Shown piece by piece: positions 49,651-57,733 of a stretch of DNA of 64,000 nt. Position 1 is the stretch's first letter. Every line of letters begins with the position of its first letter. A model generated the notes under the pieces. That model was given only the letters and a program-made list of their open reading frames with translations, had not been told where the DNA came from and searched no databases. The stretch is from Spirochaetales bacterium (GTDB lineage: Bacteria; Spirochaetota; Spirochaetia; SZUA-6; RPPD01). The DNA lies in NCBI GenBank assembly GCA_016930675.1, contig JAFGGG010000022.1, positions 1-64,000 of the forward strand. Reading direction: 5' to 3'. A program made the position numbers and the translations under genes.

Positions 49651-50727
49651 TTAATTATTTTCTTCAGGATATTTATACTGCTTTTTAGCATAATTTTCTA
49701 TAATATAAAAGCCTTTTTCGCTGCTTTTTACTGTTGCTTCCTGCAGCAGCACCTTGCCTCCCCCCTGCGGCAGGTCCACGGCGTACAGGGGCAGACATAA
49801 TCCGGAGACCTTACGCTTTAACTCTTTCATAAGGGATAATCCTCTGCCGATGTCGGTTCTGAAATGGGCGGTGCCTTCCGCCAGATCGCCCTGAAACAGA
49901 TAATAGGGCTTTACCCTTGAGCTTACCAACCGTGAAAAAAGATCCGCCAGAGCATCCGCCTTATCGTTGACATCTTTCAACAGCACAGTCTGATTTACTA
50001 CCGGGATTCCCGCATCAACCAAAAGACCAAGGGCCTGCCTGCTGCGGTCGGTTAATTCCTTACTGTGATTATAATGGGTAACCACCCAAAGCGGTTTATA
50101 CCCCGACAATAAAGAGACCAAAGCGGGAGTTATACGCTGCGGCATGACCGCAGGCGTTCTGGTTCCGATGCGTACGACCAGATACGGATTTAATCGCCGT
50201 ATCACCTGCAGATATTCATCAAGCCTGTCGTCTTCCATAGTAAAAGGATCCCCCCCGGTAAGCAGGAGTTCTCTGATCTTCATATGCTTCGCAATATAAC
50301 GGGCCGCATCTTTAACCTGCGGAGGGGTAAGAGGAGCATTCTTTACTCCCGTAAAAAAACGTCTGAAACAGAATCTGCAGTGCACGGCGCAGATATCCGT
50401 CAGTTTAAGGATGCAGCGGTCCTGATATTTCCTTACCAGACCGGGCATAACCGTATACCTGGCTTCACAAAGCGGATCGGCGGTTTCATGGGGCGTGTGT
50501 ACAAATTCCTTATCAACCGGTACCACCTGGCGTCGAATCGGGCAGCCGGGATCAAGCGGATCGGCCAATGAAAAATAATACGGAGTAACCAGAAAAGGCT
50601 GTATTTGGGTTGTAGAACCGGCTTGAAAATAATTTTCCTCACTTCCGGTAAGCTTAAATGCGGGGGGTATATCTTGTCTGTTTCTCAGTCTGTGCGACAG
50701 CTGATAGTGCCAGTCGGAGTTATCCAT
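49651..50727 (-). CDS. Lysine-2,3-aminomutase-type radical SAM enzyme (KamA/EpmB family)
   Basis: A 358-residue enzyme with Cys113, Cys117 and Cys120 (C-x3-C-x2-C in ICAVHCRFCFRR) and the PLP-dependent aminomutase marks YTVMPGLVRKYQDRC, LLTGGDPFTMEDDRL, VRIGTRTPAVMPQRIT and PYYLFQGDLAEGTAHFRT. It moves the alpha-amino group of lysine to the beta carbon, either for lysine fermentation and beta-lysine osmolytes (KamA) or for modifying elongation factor P (EpmB). The length is nearer to EpmB (about 340) than to KamA (about 415). No efp, epmA or lysine-fermentation genes are in the window, so the choice is open. Confidence 0.88.
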   Translation of the reverse strand: MDNSDWHYQLSHRLRNRQDIPPAFKLTGSEENYFQAGSTTQIQPFLVTPYYFSLADPLDPGCPIRRQVVPVDKEFVHTPHETADPLCEARYTVMPGLVRKYQDRCILKLTDICAVHCRFCFRRFFTGVKNAPLTPPQVKDAARYIAKHMKIRELLLTGGDPFTMEDDRLDEYLQVIRRLNPYLVVRIGTRTPAVMPQRITPALVSLLSGYKPLWVVTHYNHSKELTDRSRQALGLLVDAGIPVVNQTVLLKDVNDKADALADLFSRLVSSRVKPYYLFQGDLAEGTAHFRTDIGRGLSLMKELKRKVSGLCLPLYAVDLPQGGGKVLLQEATVKSSEKGFYIIENYAKKQYKYPEENN

Positions 50728-50894
50728 TAGTTATCCAAATTAGCATGTTACATTACATTCTGGCAAGCTATTTTAAAAGCGCCTGTACCCGCTCCCTGTT
50801 TTCCCATAAGGCGCGGAGCCTCCGGCTGCCGGAAAGCGTTGTGTTGTTTTTACGTATGACAGATAACAGTCTTTAAGTATATTCAAATAAATAC

Positions 50895-50900
50895 TATAAT
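50895..50900 (+). promoter_or_regulatory. -10 box directly before the SAM hydrolase gene
   Basis: A perfect TATAAT ends 10 bases before the ATG at 50910 and no Shine-Dalgarno is present, which points to leaderless translation. A poor -35 (TTTAAG at 50872) lies 17 bases upstream. Confidence 0.45.
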
Positions 50901-50909
50901 GAATTTACT

Positions 50910-51704
50910 ATGGCGCCAATTGTATGTCTTTTAACGGATTTCGGCGACAGTGACGCCTACGCGGCCAGTATGAAGGGAGTGCTGCTGTCACTTTGTCCGG
51001 AACTCAATCTGATCGATATTACCCACCAGATTGCTCCGCAAAATGTGCTTTCAGCGTCTTATCTGCTCTACAGCGCGTGGGATTATTTTCCGGAAGCAAC
51101 CGTTTTTATCTGCGTGGTTGACCCGGGAGTAGGTTCGGAACGCAAAGAAATAATCTGCCGCTTGGAAGATAAATATGTGGTCTGTCCGGATAACGGTACC
51201 ATAAGCCTGCTTATGAGAATGAAAAAACAGCTTTCCTGCTTTGTGTTGCAGCGGGAAGCAATTGAAAACATTATGGACCGAAAAATCAGCAGTACCTTCC
51301 ACGGCAGGGATATCTTTGCTCCGGCCGCGGCTCTTATCTGTAATCAGAAACAGGCCGAACTTATGCACCGGCAGACCGATCCTCTGCTTATTCCTCATGT
51401 ACACACGGAAAACGATAAGAAAAATCAGCTGCTCAAGGGTAAGATTCTGCATATCGACGGATTCGGGAACTGTATTTCCGCTATTCACAAGAGTCAGTTA
51501 ACACAGCCCTTTTCACGCCCTGTGGAATTGAAGTCACAGAAAATAAAAATCAATGTAATCAATAATACATTTTCCGATGTGGTTCCGGGCAGGCCGGTAG
51601 CCTACTGGGGCAGTATGGATTTTTTGGAGATAGGCGTCAGGAACGGGAACGCGTCCCTGACTCTGGGCATTTCCCAGACGGATGAGGTGGCACTGAGTCT
51701 GTAA
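50910..51704 (+). CDS. SAM hydrolase (SAM hydroxide adenosyltransferase, DUF62)
   Basis: A 264-residue protein of the fluorinase/SAM-hydrolase family. It cleaves S-adenosylmethionine to adenosine and methionine with water as nucleophile. Motifs: VCLLTDFGDSDAYAASMKGV, VVDPGVGSERK (Asp71 and Arg78) and STFHGRDIFAPAAA (His131), which form the Asp-Arg-His set known to activate water; the family's halogenating members lack it. The physiological role is unknown. The gene seems to have a leaderless transcript. Confidence 0.92.
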   Translation: MAPIVCLLTDFGDSDAYAASMKGVLLSLCPELNLIDITHQIAPQNVLSASYLLYSAWDYFPEATVFICVVDPGVGSERKEIICRLEDKYVVCPDNGTISLLMRMKKQLSCFVLQREAIENIMDRKISSTFHGRDIFAPAAALICNQKQAELMHRQTDPLLIPHVHTENDKKNQLLKGKILHIDGFGNCISAIHKSQLTQPFSRPVELKSQKIKINVINNTFSDVVPGRPVAYWGSMDFLEIGVRNGNASLTLGISQTDEVALSL

Positions 51705-51716
51705 GCGCCCGCTCTC

Positions 51717-51745
51717 TTGACAATTTATTGACAGGGGTCTATACA
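51717..51745 (+). promoter_or_regulatory. Strong promoter of the fkbP-aroA pair
   Basis: A perfect TTGACA (51717-51722), 17 bases, TATACA (51740-51745), 29 bases before the FKBP start. Confidence 0.65.
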
Positions 51746-51774
51746 GGTTAAAACAAGCAAAGAGGGAATCCGTC

Positions 51775-52449
51775 ATGAAGCCATGTATGTTTTTATGTTC
51801 TGTTATTGTTTTGTTCGGTATTTTATTTTACTCCTGCGAAGAGGATTTAACCGCTCCTCCGCAGCGTATAAGTTACGGGATAGGATTCAATCTGGGGCAA
51901 AGAGCGCGCTTTGACTACGACAGAGCGAATATTACTGTGGATTATGAGCTTGTGGTACAGGGCTTTAAGGACGGACTCATGAAAAATGATCCTCCTATTC
52001 CCGTGGATCAATTAATGCAGGAGATCGAAAGTTATTTTTTGGAAAAACAGTCCGAAATAAATATGGAAAAAGGCACGAACTATCGGAAGATGAACAAAGC
52101 GCGCCGGGATGTGGAAGAACTAGCCAGCGGTATCCAGTACAGGATAATAATTCCAGGAGCAGGGCCTAAACCCAAGCCTGCCGATACAGTTGTCTGTCAT
52201 TATCAGGTAACGTCGGTGGACGGAGACCTTTATCAAAGTTCATATATGCACGGAGAACCGGTGGAGTTTGGCGTAGACGGCGTGATACAGGGCTGGACCG
52301 AAATCCTGCAGCTTATGCCCATAGGCTCAAAATGGGAAGTGGTAATCCCGCCCGAACTGGCTTATGGCGCCAACGGTTCCGCTGAAATCGGACCGTATGA
52401 GACACTGGTTTTTGAAATCGAACTTTTGGAAATAAAGGGGAACAGATAA
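51775..52449 (+). CDS. FKBP-type peptidyl-prolyl isomerase lipoprotein (Mip/FkpA-like)
   Basis: A 224-residue protein. The lipobox LFYSC puts the lipid on Cys21. An N-terminal dimerisation region (about 30-125: ISYGIGFNLGQRARFD, then VVQGFKDGLMKNDPPIP) precedes an FKBP domain (about 130-222: GIQYRIIIPGAGPKPKPADTV, then GWTEILQLMPIGSKWEVVIP and ELAYGANGSAEIGPYETLVFEIELLEI). It helps fold envelope proteins by turning Xaa-Pro bonds. The stop overlaps the aroA start by one base, an odd partnership for an envelope chaperone and a cytoplasmic enzyme. Confidence 0.92.
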   Translation: MKPCMFLCSVIVLFGILFYSCEEDLTAPPQRISYGIGFNLGQRARFDYDRANITVDYELVVQGFKDGLMKNDPPIPVDQLMQEIESYFLEKQSEINMEKGTNYRKMNKARRDVEELASGIQYRIIIPGAGPKPKPADTVVCHYQVTSVDGDLYQSSYMHGEPVEFGVDGVIQGWTEILQLMPIGSKWEVVIPPELAYGANGSAEIGPYETLVFEIELLEIKGNR

Positions 52450-53705
52450 TGGAAATCACCATCAATCCGTCTCAAATTCAAGGTCAGGTGCGTATTCCCA
52501 CCTCTAAATCCCATACCATCCGCGCTCTGCTGATCGCCACCCTGGCTCAAGGGTCTTCCCATATTCACCACCCTCTTGTTTCCGCGGACACCCTTTCCTG
52601 CCTTAACATATGCAGACAGATGGGAGCCGCGATTCAGGAAAAACCTGATGAATGGCTGGTTTCAGGTATGGGCTCGGAGCTACAGCTGCCGGACAATGTA
52701 CTGGACGCGGGCAACTCCGGGACCACTCTCTACTTAGCCTGCGGCAGCGCCGCCCTGTTACCGGGCTGGTCGGTCTTGACGGGTGACGAACAGGTACGAC
52801 GCCGGCCGGTGGACCAGCTGCTGCGCGCTCTGAATGACCTCGGCGCCCAGGCGTTCTCCACACGCGGCAACGGCTGCGCTCCGCTTGTTATCAAAGGATG
52901 CTTAAAAGGCGGAAAAACCAGTATCAGGTGTCCGGCCTCACAATATCTTTCCTGCCTGCTTATCAATACACCACTGGCGGAGGGAGATACGGAGATTGAG
53001 GTTACCGAGCTGAACGAAAAACCCTACGTGCGGATGACCATGGACTGGCTGGACAGTCAGAACATACAGTATGAACATGATAACATGCAAAGGTTTTTTA
53101 TCAAGGGCAATCAGACGTATAAGGAGTTTACACGGGCCATTCCGGGTGATTTTTCTTCGGCCACCTTTTTCCTCTGTGCCGCGGCCGTAACCGGCAATAA
53201 ACTTGAGCTGTTAGGCCTGGATATGAACGACTCGCAGGGCGATAAAGCGGTTGTGAGCATGCTGGAGCGTTTGGGGTGTCAAGTCGGCATTAAAGATCAG
53301 GTGCTTGTAATTCAAGGTAAAGAACTTACGGCACAGGAGCTGGATTTGAACAATACTCCGGACGCCCTGCCCGCGCTGGCAGTAACCGCCTGTTACGCGC
53401 AGGGTACAACCAGACTTGTCAATGTTCCCCAGGCACGGCTCAAGGAAACGGACAGAATCAAGGTCATGTGCGCTGAACTCAAAAAAATGGGGGCGCGTGT
53501 TGAAGAACTGCCCGCAGGCATGGTTATTCACGAAAGCAAACTCAAAGGCGCGCGGGTTGAGAGCCATCAGGATCACCGCGTGGCCATGGCCCTGGCAATC
53601 GCCGCTTTGGGCGCCGACGGGCCGACCACCATTAACAACGCCGAATGTGTTGCTATCACCTTTCCCGATTTTTTTAAGCTGTTGGAATCGATTAATGAAG
53701 CATAA
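52449..53705 (+). CDS. aroA: 3-phosphoshikimate 1-carboxyvinyltransferase (EPSP synthase)
   Basis: A 418-residue enzyme that adds the enolpyruvyl group of PEP to shikimate 3-phosphate, the sixth step of the shikimate pathway to aromatic amino acids. Motifs: VRIPTSKSHTIRALLIATLA (phosphate-binding Lys and Ser), LDAGNSGTTLYLACG, DEQVRRRPVDQLLRAL, the PGDFSSATFFLCAAAV segment, ARLKETDRIKVMCAELKKMGA and ESHQDHRVAMALAIAAL. All are as in active enzymes. It is translationally coupled to the FKBP gene. Confidence 0.97.
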   Translation: MEITINPSQIQGQVRIPTSKSHTIRALLIATLAQGSSHIHHPLVSADTLSCLNICRQMGAAIQEKPDEWLVSGMGSELQLPDNVLDAGNSGTTLYLACGSAALLPGWSVLTGDEQVRRRPVDQLLRALNDLGAQAFSTRGNGCAPLVIKGCLKGGKTSIRCPASQYLSCLLINTPLAEGDTEIEVTELNEKPYVRMTMDWLDSQNIQYEHDNMQRFFIKGNQTYKEFTRAIPGDFSSATFFLCAAAVTGNKLELLGLDMNDSQGDKAVVSMLERLGCQVGIKDQVLVIQGKELTAQELDLNNTPDALPALAVTACYAQGTTRLVNVPQARLKETDRIKVMCAELKKMGARVEELPAGMVIHESKLKGARVESHQDHRVAMALAIAALGADGPTTINNAECVAITFPDFFKLLESINEA

Positions 53706-53718
53706 TCCGTGATCATAA

Positions 53719-55335
53719 TTACTTTTTATTGTCTACCAGCATCAATGTAAACCAAAAACTCGATCCCTCACCCTCCCTACTCTCAACTCCGACCAAACCT
53801 CCCTGCATCTCCACCAGTTGTTTTACTATGGCCAGGCCCAATCCGCTACCCCCGGATGAACGGCTGCGTGAATTATCAGAACGGTAAAAACGTTCAAATA
53901 TATGGGACATGTCTTTTTGCGGTATGCCAATTCCGGTGTCTTTAACCTCAACCTTGATTTTATCATCCTCTAGTTGAGTTGTTATCAGTACGGCGCCGCC
54001 GTCGGTAGTAAATTTAAGCGAATTGAAAATAAGATTTGACAGGATTTGTGATACCCGCTGAGTGTCGGCATAAACAGCTGGCAGATTTTCCGCAAGAACC
54101 GTATTTATGGCAATCTTGTGCTTTGTCCACGCTATTTTTTCAAAGCTACGCACAGTCTTAAGCACCACATCGTTTATAATAATTGAATTCAGCTCAAGCT
54201 CCATTTCCTTTGTCTCCAACTCGGATAACTCAAACAGATCATTAATCATTTTATTTACGATATCAATTTCGTTCTTGATGATGTTCAAATATGTTTTCCA
54301 CTCACGATTTTTCTTTTTGTCATTTGTTGATAACGATTCAATATGCGCCCGTATTGAAGATATCGGTGTGCGTAATTCATGGGAAACATTGGCCGCAAGT
54401 TCCTGTTTGTTTCGGAGTAAATCCTTTGCATATTTCTTTTCCTTGTTCAGTTCTGACATGGCAGTTTTAAGTTTATCCGACATTACATTGAACTGCCGGG
54501 CCAGTTGACCGATCTCATCATTGGTATTGATTTCGATAGGTTGAGAGAAATCCCCCTCTGCAATAGACCTGCTGGCTGCGGAAAGCTGTTTTATAGGCTT
54601 TGTCAGTTTCAGGGCCGAACGGAAACCGAATATTCCCGCTATAAAGGCGGAGAAAAGAGCAGATATAATCACAAAAATAGTAATCAAAATAAAGATAAAG
54701 GCCATGCCCAGCCATTGATCATTACGCTGCAGAGGCATTATGGCGAGAACAACCCATCTTATACGGCCTTCGCTATCCTGCATCGGATATGCGGCATATG
54801 AGCTGTTCGTATCATCATCGAGCGCGACAAGTTTACCGGTTAAGTTCACATCCAATTCCCCGGCCAGAGCATTTATAATAAGTGGTGCGGCAATCATACT
54901 ATCAGTTTCAGGAAGACCACTTCCTCCCGGGTAGTGTTCATGATCTGAAGAGGCAATAATCCTTCTATGAGTATCAAGGACTACAATCGTATTATATGTA
55001 CCGCCAATATCAAATTTGAATCTAAGATTTTCCTGTTGTTGCGAATATGAGCTCCATCCATCTAAATAATTGCTAATTTTCATTTCTAGATTGGCAATAT
55101 CCGTGTCTTGTTCCGTGAATTCCGGCTGCACGTAAGATGAAATCGATCTGACCAATTCACCAACCGCCTGGGGAGGAGGATCGGGAGAATTAAAAATCAA
55201 ATATGCGATTCCCGCGACAAGACAGCACTGCATAATAACGAGAGCGAGGATAATTACTCTCATATAGGAAAAAGTTAATTTCCAGCGCAAATGGGATGAG
55301 ATTTTTTCTTTCCTTCGTTTTAAAAAAAACAGCAC
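53719..55335 (-). CDS. Membrane sensor histidine kinase
   Basis: A 538-residue kinase. One membrane segment (about 28-50) and a periplasmic sensor of about 150 residues (dCache/PAS-like: GGTYNTIVVLDTHRRIIASSDHE by pattern) lead to a second membrane segment (about 215-240). HAMP (LTKPIKQLSAASRSIAEGDFSQPIE), a coiled coil, HisKA (ANVSHELRTPISSIRAHIESL) and HATPase (ILSNLIFNSLKFT, VKDTGIGIPQKD, SGLGLAIVKQLVEM) follow. The start codon overlaps the end of the upstream response regulator gene by one base, so the two are a pair. Ligand unknown. Confidence 0.93.
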   Translation of the reverse strand: MLFFLKRRKEKISSHLRWKLTFSYMRVIILALVIMQCCLVAGIAYLIFNSPDPPPQAVGELVRSISSYVQPEFTEQDTDIANLEMKISNYLDGWSSYSQQQENLRFKFDIGGTYNTIVVLDTHRRIIASSDHEHYPGGSGLPETDSMIAAPLIINALAGELDVNLTGKLVALDDDTNSSYAAYPMQDSEGRIRWVVLAIMPLQRNDQWLGMAFIFILITIFVIISALFSAFIAGIFGFRSALKLTKPIKQLSAASRSIAEGDFSQPIEINTNDEIGQLARQFNVMSDKLKTAMSELNKEKKYAKDLLRNKQELAANVSHELRTPISSIRAHIESLSTNDKKKNREWKTYLNIIKNEIDIVNKMINDLFELSELETKEMELELNSIIINDVVLKTVRSFEKIAWTKHKIAINTVLAENLPAVYADTQRVSQILSNLIFNSLKFTTDGGAVLITTQLEDDKIKVEVKDTGIGIPQKDMSHIFERFYRSDNSRSRSSGGSGLGLAIVKQLVEMQGGLVGVESREGEGSSFWFTLMLVDNKK

Positions 55336-56033
55336 TAGTTAATTCCTTTGAACTTATACCCCATTCCCCAAACCGTTAGGATGTTAGCTGCGGCTTTACT
55401 GTCTTTTCCCAATTTTTTTCGCAAATTAAGTATACAATTGTCCACCGAGCGTTCATAGCTTGTGCACTTATATCCCCAGACATGCTCCAGCAGATAATCT
55501 CTGTTGAACACGCGCCCCGGATGCGAAGCCAGTAAAAATAATAAATCGAATTCCATCATCGTTAAAGATACTGTTCGACCGGATACCTTCACAACTCGAT
55601 CTGCGGTGTGGATGTATAGGTCTTGAATCTCAATTATTTCAGTCTGTGCCAATTGCGATTGCTTTTTTACCATCTCTATACGGCGAAAAATAGCCCTAAT
55701 GCGCGCCAGCAACTCGCGGATACTGAAAGGTTTGGTGAGGTAGTCGTCCGCTCCCAGTTCCAGACCTATAATTCGATCGATTTCTTCGGTTTTTGCGGTG
55801 AGCATTAAAATGGGAACGGTGCTCTCAGTTCTAATCTGCTTACAGACTTCCAAACCATCCATTACAGGCAGCATAATGTCGAGGATAATAAGAGCGGGAT
55901 TCTGCTGTTTTACGGTTAGCAAACCCTTTTGCCCGTCAAACTCCTGCAGCACGTTATATCCCTCCTGCCTTAAATGTTTTTTTATAATGTTGGAGAGATT
56001 TCGCTCATCTTCAATAATGAGAACAGTTTTCAT
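55335..56033 (-). CDS. OmpR/PhoB-type response regulator
   Basis: A 232-residue regulator. The receiver domain (1-120) has the acidic pocket IIEDE, the phospho-acceptor Asp in [14 protein letters not shown], the Thr in MLTAKTEE and the Lys in DYLTKPFSIREL. The C-terminal winged helix (about 135-230: TVSLTMMEFDLLFLLASHPGRVFNRDYLLEHVW by pattern, then RSVDNCILNLRKKLG and VWGMGYKF) binds DNA. It is the first gene of the pair with the histidine kinase and probably controls nearby or distant envelope genes. Confidence 0.95.
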   Translation of the reverse strand: MKTVLIIEDERNLSNIIKKHLRQEGYNVLQEFDGQKGLLTVKQQNPALIILDIMLPVMDGLEVCKQIRTESTVPILMLTAKTEEIDRIIGLELGADDYLTKPFSIRELLARIRAIFRRIEMVKKQSQLAQTEIIEIQDLYIHTADRVVKVSGRTVSLTMMEFDLLFLLASHPGRVFNRDYLLEHVWGYKCTSYERSVDNCILNLRKKLGKDSKAAANILTVWGMGYKFKGIN

Positions 56034-56133
56034 AAATAATATCTCGTGTATACTATATCATAAAATAATAATGTTTTAAGCAAAAGCTAAAAGGCACTTT
56101 TTCAATTGAATACTTCTTTCTGGAATCCGTTCA

Positions 56134-57531
56134 TCACCGGGCAAAAATCATCTTCATTTTATCGAAATCGATTGTCCATGAGTATTTCTTTAAAAACTGG
56201 TGTGAAATGAGCCCGTCAATAATGAAATCCATGTATGGGGACCAGTAAAATTCCGGTGTTAAGGGCCCATATTCTCCTGTCAGCTTATACTGCGTAAGAG
56301 GGCCTAAACGTAATTCTTCAATTTTAAAGTATCCTGTAGCGAACGTTCCTCCACCGCCGAAACTGTTTTCATTAATGCCTGTTTCGGGAACCGGTATTCC
56401 TGTATACTTTAAAGTCTGGATCGGCGCCGCAAAACAAGCTTCAGAGCCCAAACCGGAATCCACAAAAAATATGAGGTCATCTCGGTGATTCAATTTACCC
56501 TTAACCATGATTTTATGGGTTTCAGCCAGAAAGAAGGGAATCTCAGTGATGTTTTTATTTTCCAGATAGTATTGTAACACCTGCTCACCTTGTATAGACC
56601 TGGGGCGGAGAATCAATGTGCCTGATAAATAGTCAATTGTAGGCAAAAACTGCTGCAAGAAAGTCGTACCGATAATCCCCCCTATTGTGTATTTTCCATC
56701 GGCAAATCCTTTAGAAATTTTTTTGATTGGTAACAGCGCTATTGGCAGGTTCGAAATAGTTATTCCTCCAATTGTAAGCGAATCAAGCTTGGCGTGCCCT
56801 GTTTCAGCCTTTTTCCCACCGGCATATATTCCATCATCACTGGCTATTGCTTCGATCCCCATGGAACCGGCGATTTCATTATCCAGTATAAAGTACCATC
56901 CCCCGGTGTCGATAAGGGCATAGATTGTTCTGCCTTGAATCTCGACCGCTACTAGTGGAAGGGGATCGGTTATAAGGAAGGGCACGCGAGTCTCTTTAAG
57001 ACCTGCCCAGTTAATCTGGTTAGGTTTTTTACCATTAAATGATTTCATAAGATCCCATATGGGAAGCTTTATATGTTCCTCCATTCCGACAAAGAGGTTC
57101 TGGGATTTTTCATATTGATTGGTTTGAAAACAGATCCCAAAAAGTACCAGGTAGGCTTCAGCTTGTGCCTCAATGTTGGAGGGGAACCGTTCCAATATTA
57201 CCTCGGCATAATGTTGCGAGCTTTGGTATTTGCCAAAAAGATACTCAATTTTGGCCATGAGAATAAGCACTTTGTATGTGCAGTCTTTTTCTTGCACTAG
57301 CGGCGTGAGTATATCCTTTGCCTCCTGGAAGTAACCGGCCTGGAACAGCAGCGTGGCATATTCTTCTTTAAGGGCAGCGGAATCAGGCTTTTTTGCCAAA
57401 ATGGTTTTTACCTCTTCCAACCTGTCCAGGATCTGACTTCTGTCGAGTTTACTTTCACGACAACCAAAAACTGATATACAAATCAGTATTATTCCAATTT
57501 TTAGTAAAAGAACAGTGTGTTTTGTTTTCAT
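56134..57531 (-). CDS. Lipoprotein with TPR-like region and two retropepsin-like lobes
   Basis: A 465-residue lipoprotein (VFGC, Cys24). Residues about 35-150 are helical repeats of the TPR type (AALKEEYATLLFQAGYFQEAKDIL, then LILMAKIEYLFGKYQSSQHY). They are followed by two aspartic-protease lobes in one chain. Lobe 1 has Asp208 in YALIDTGG and the hydrophobic-Gly motif GGIIGTTFLQQF. Lobe 2 has Asp358 in LIFFVDSGLGS and MDFIIDGLISHQFL. Bacterial retropepsin-like proteins usually have one lobe and must dimerise; two lobes could make a complete active site on their own. It probably cuts proteins or peptides in the periplasm. It lies just upstream of the response regulator-kinase pair on the same strand. 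GGAGG lies before the ATG. Confidence 0.82.
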   Translation of the reverse strand: MKTKHTVLLLKIGIILICISVFGCRESKLDRSQILDRLEEVKTILAKKPDSAALKEEYATLLFQAGYFQEAKDILTPLVQEKDCTYKVLILMAKIEYLFGKYQSSQHYAEVILERFPSNIEAQAEAYLVLFGICFQTNQYEKSQNLFVGMEEHIKLPIWDLMKSFNGKKPNQINWAGLKETRVPFLITDPLPLVAVEIQGRTIYALIDTGGWYFILDNEIAGSMGIEAIASDDGIYAGGKKAETGHAKLDSLTIGGITISNLPIALLPIKKISKGFADGKYTIGGIIGTTFLQQFLPTIDYLSGTLILRPRSIQGEQVLQYYLENKNITEIPFFLAETHKIMVKGKLNHRDDLIFFVDSGLGSEACFAAPIQTLKYTGIPVPETGINENSFGGGGTFATGYFKIEELRLGPLTQYKLTGEYGPLTPEFYWSPYMDFIIDGLISHQFLKKYSWTIDFDKMKMIFAR

Positions 57532-57733
57532 AATCTTCCTCCATTATAGATTCTATTGGGAATATAACCATCGTCTGTCATGAAAAAATCAGAAAATTGT
57601 CAAGAAAGTGTCAGCGAAGAACAACTTATTTATTTTGTTACCCGGCATAACTTTTATCGTATATATAATTGATTGGAAAAGAAAATCCAATACTGAAATT
57701 TATGTTTTCAGTTATTTTTTTGAGGAGGTTAAT

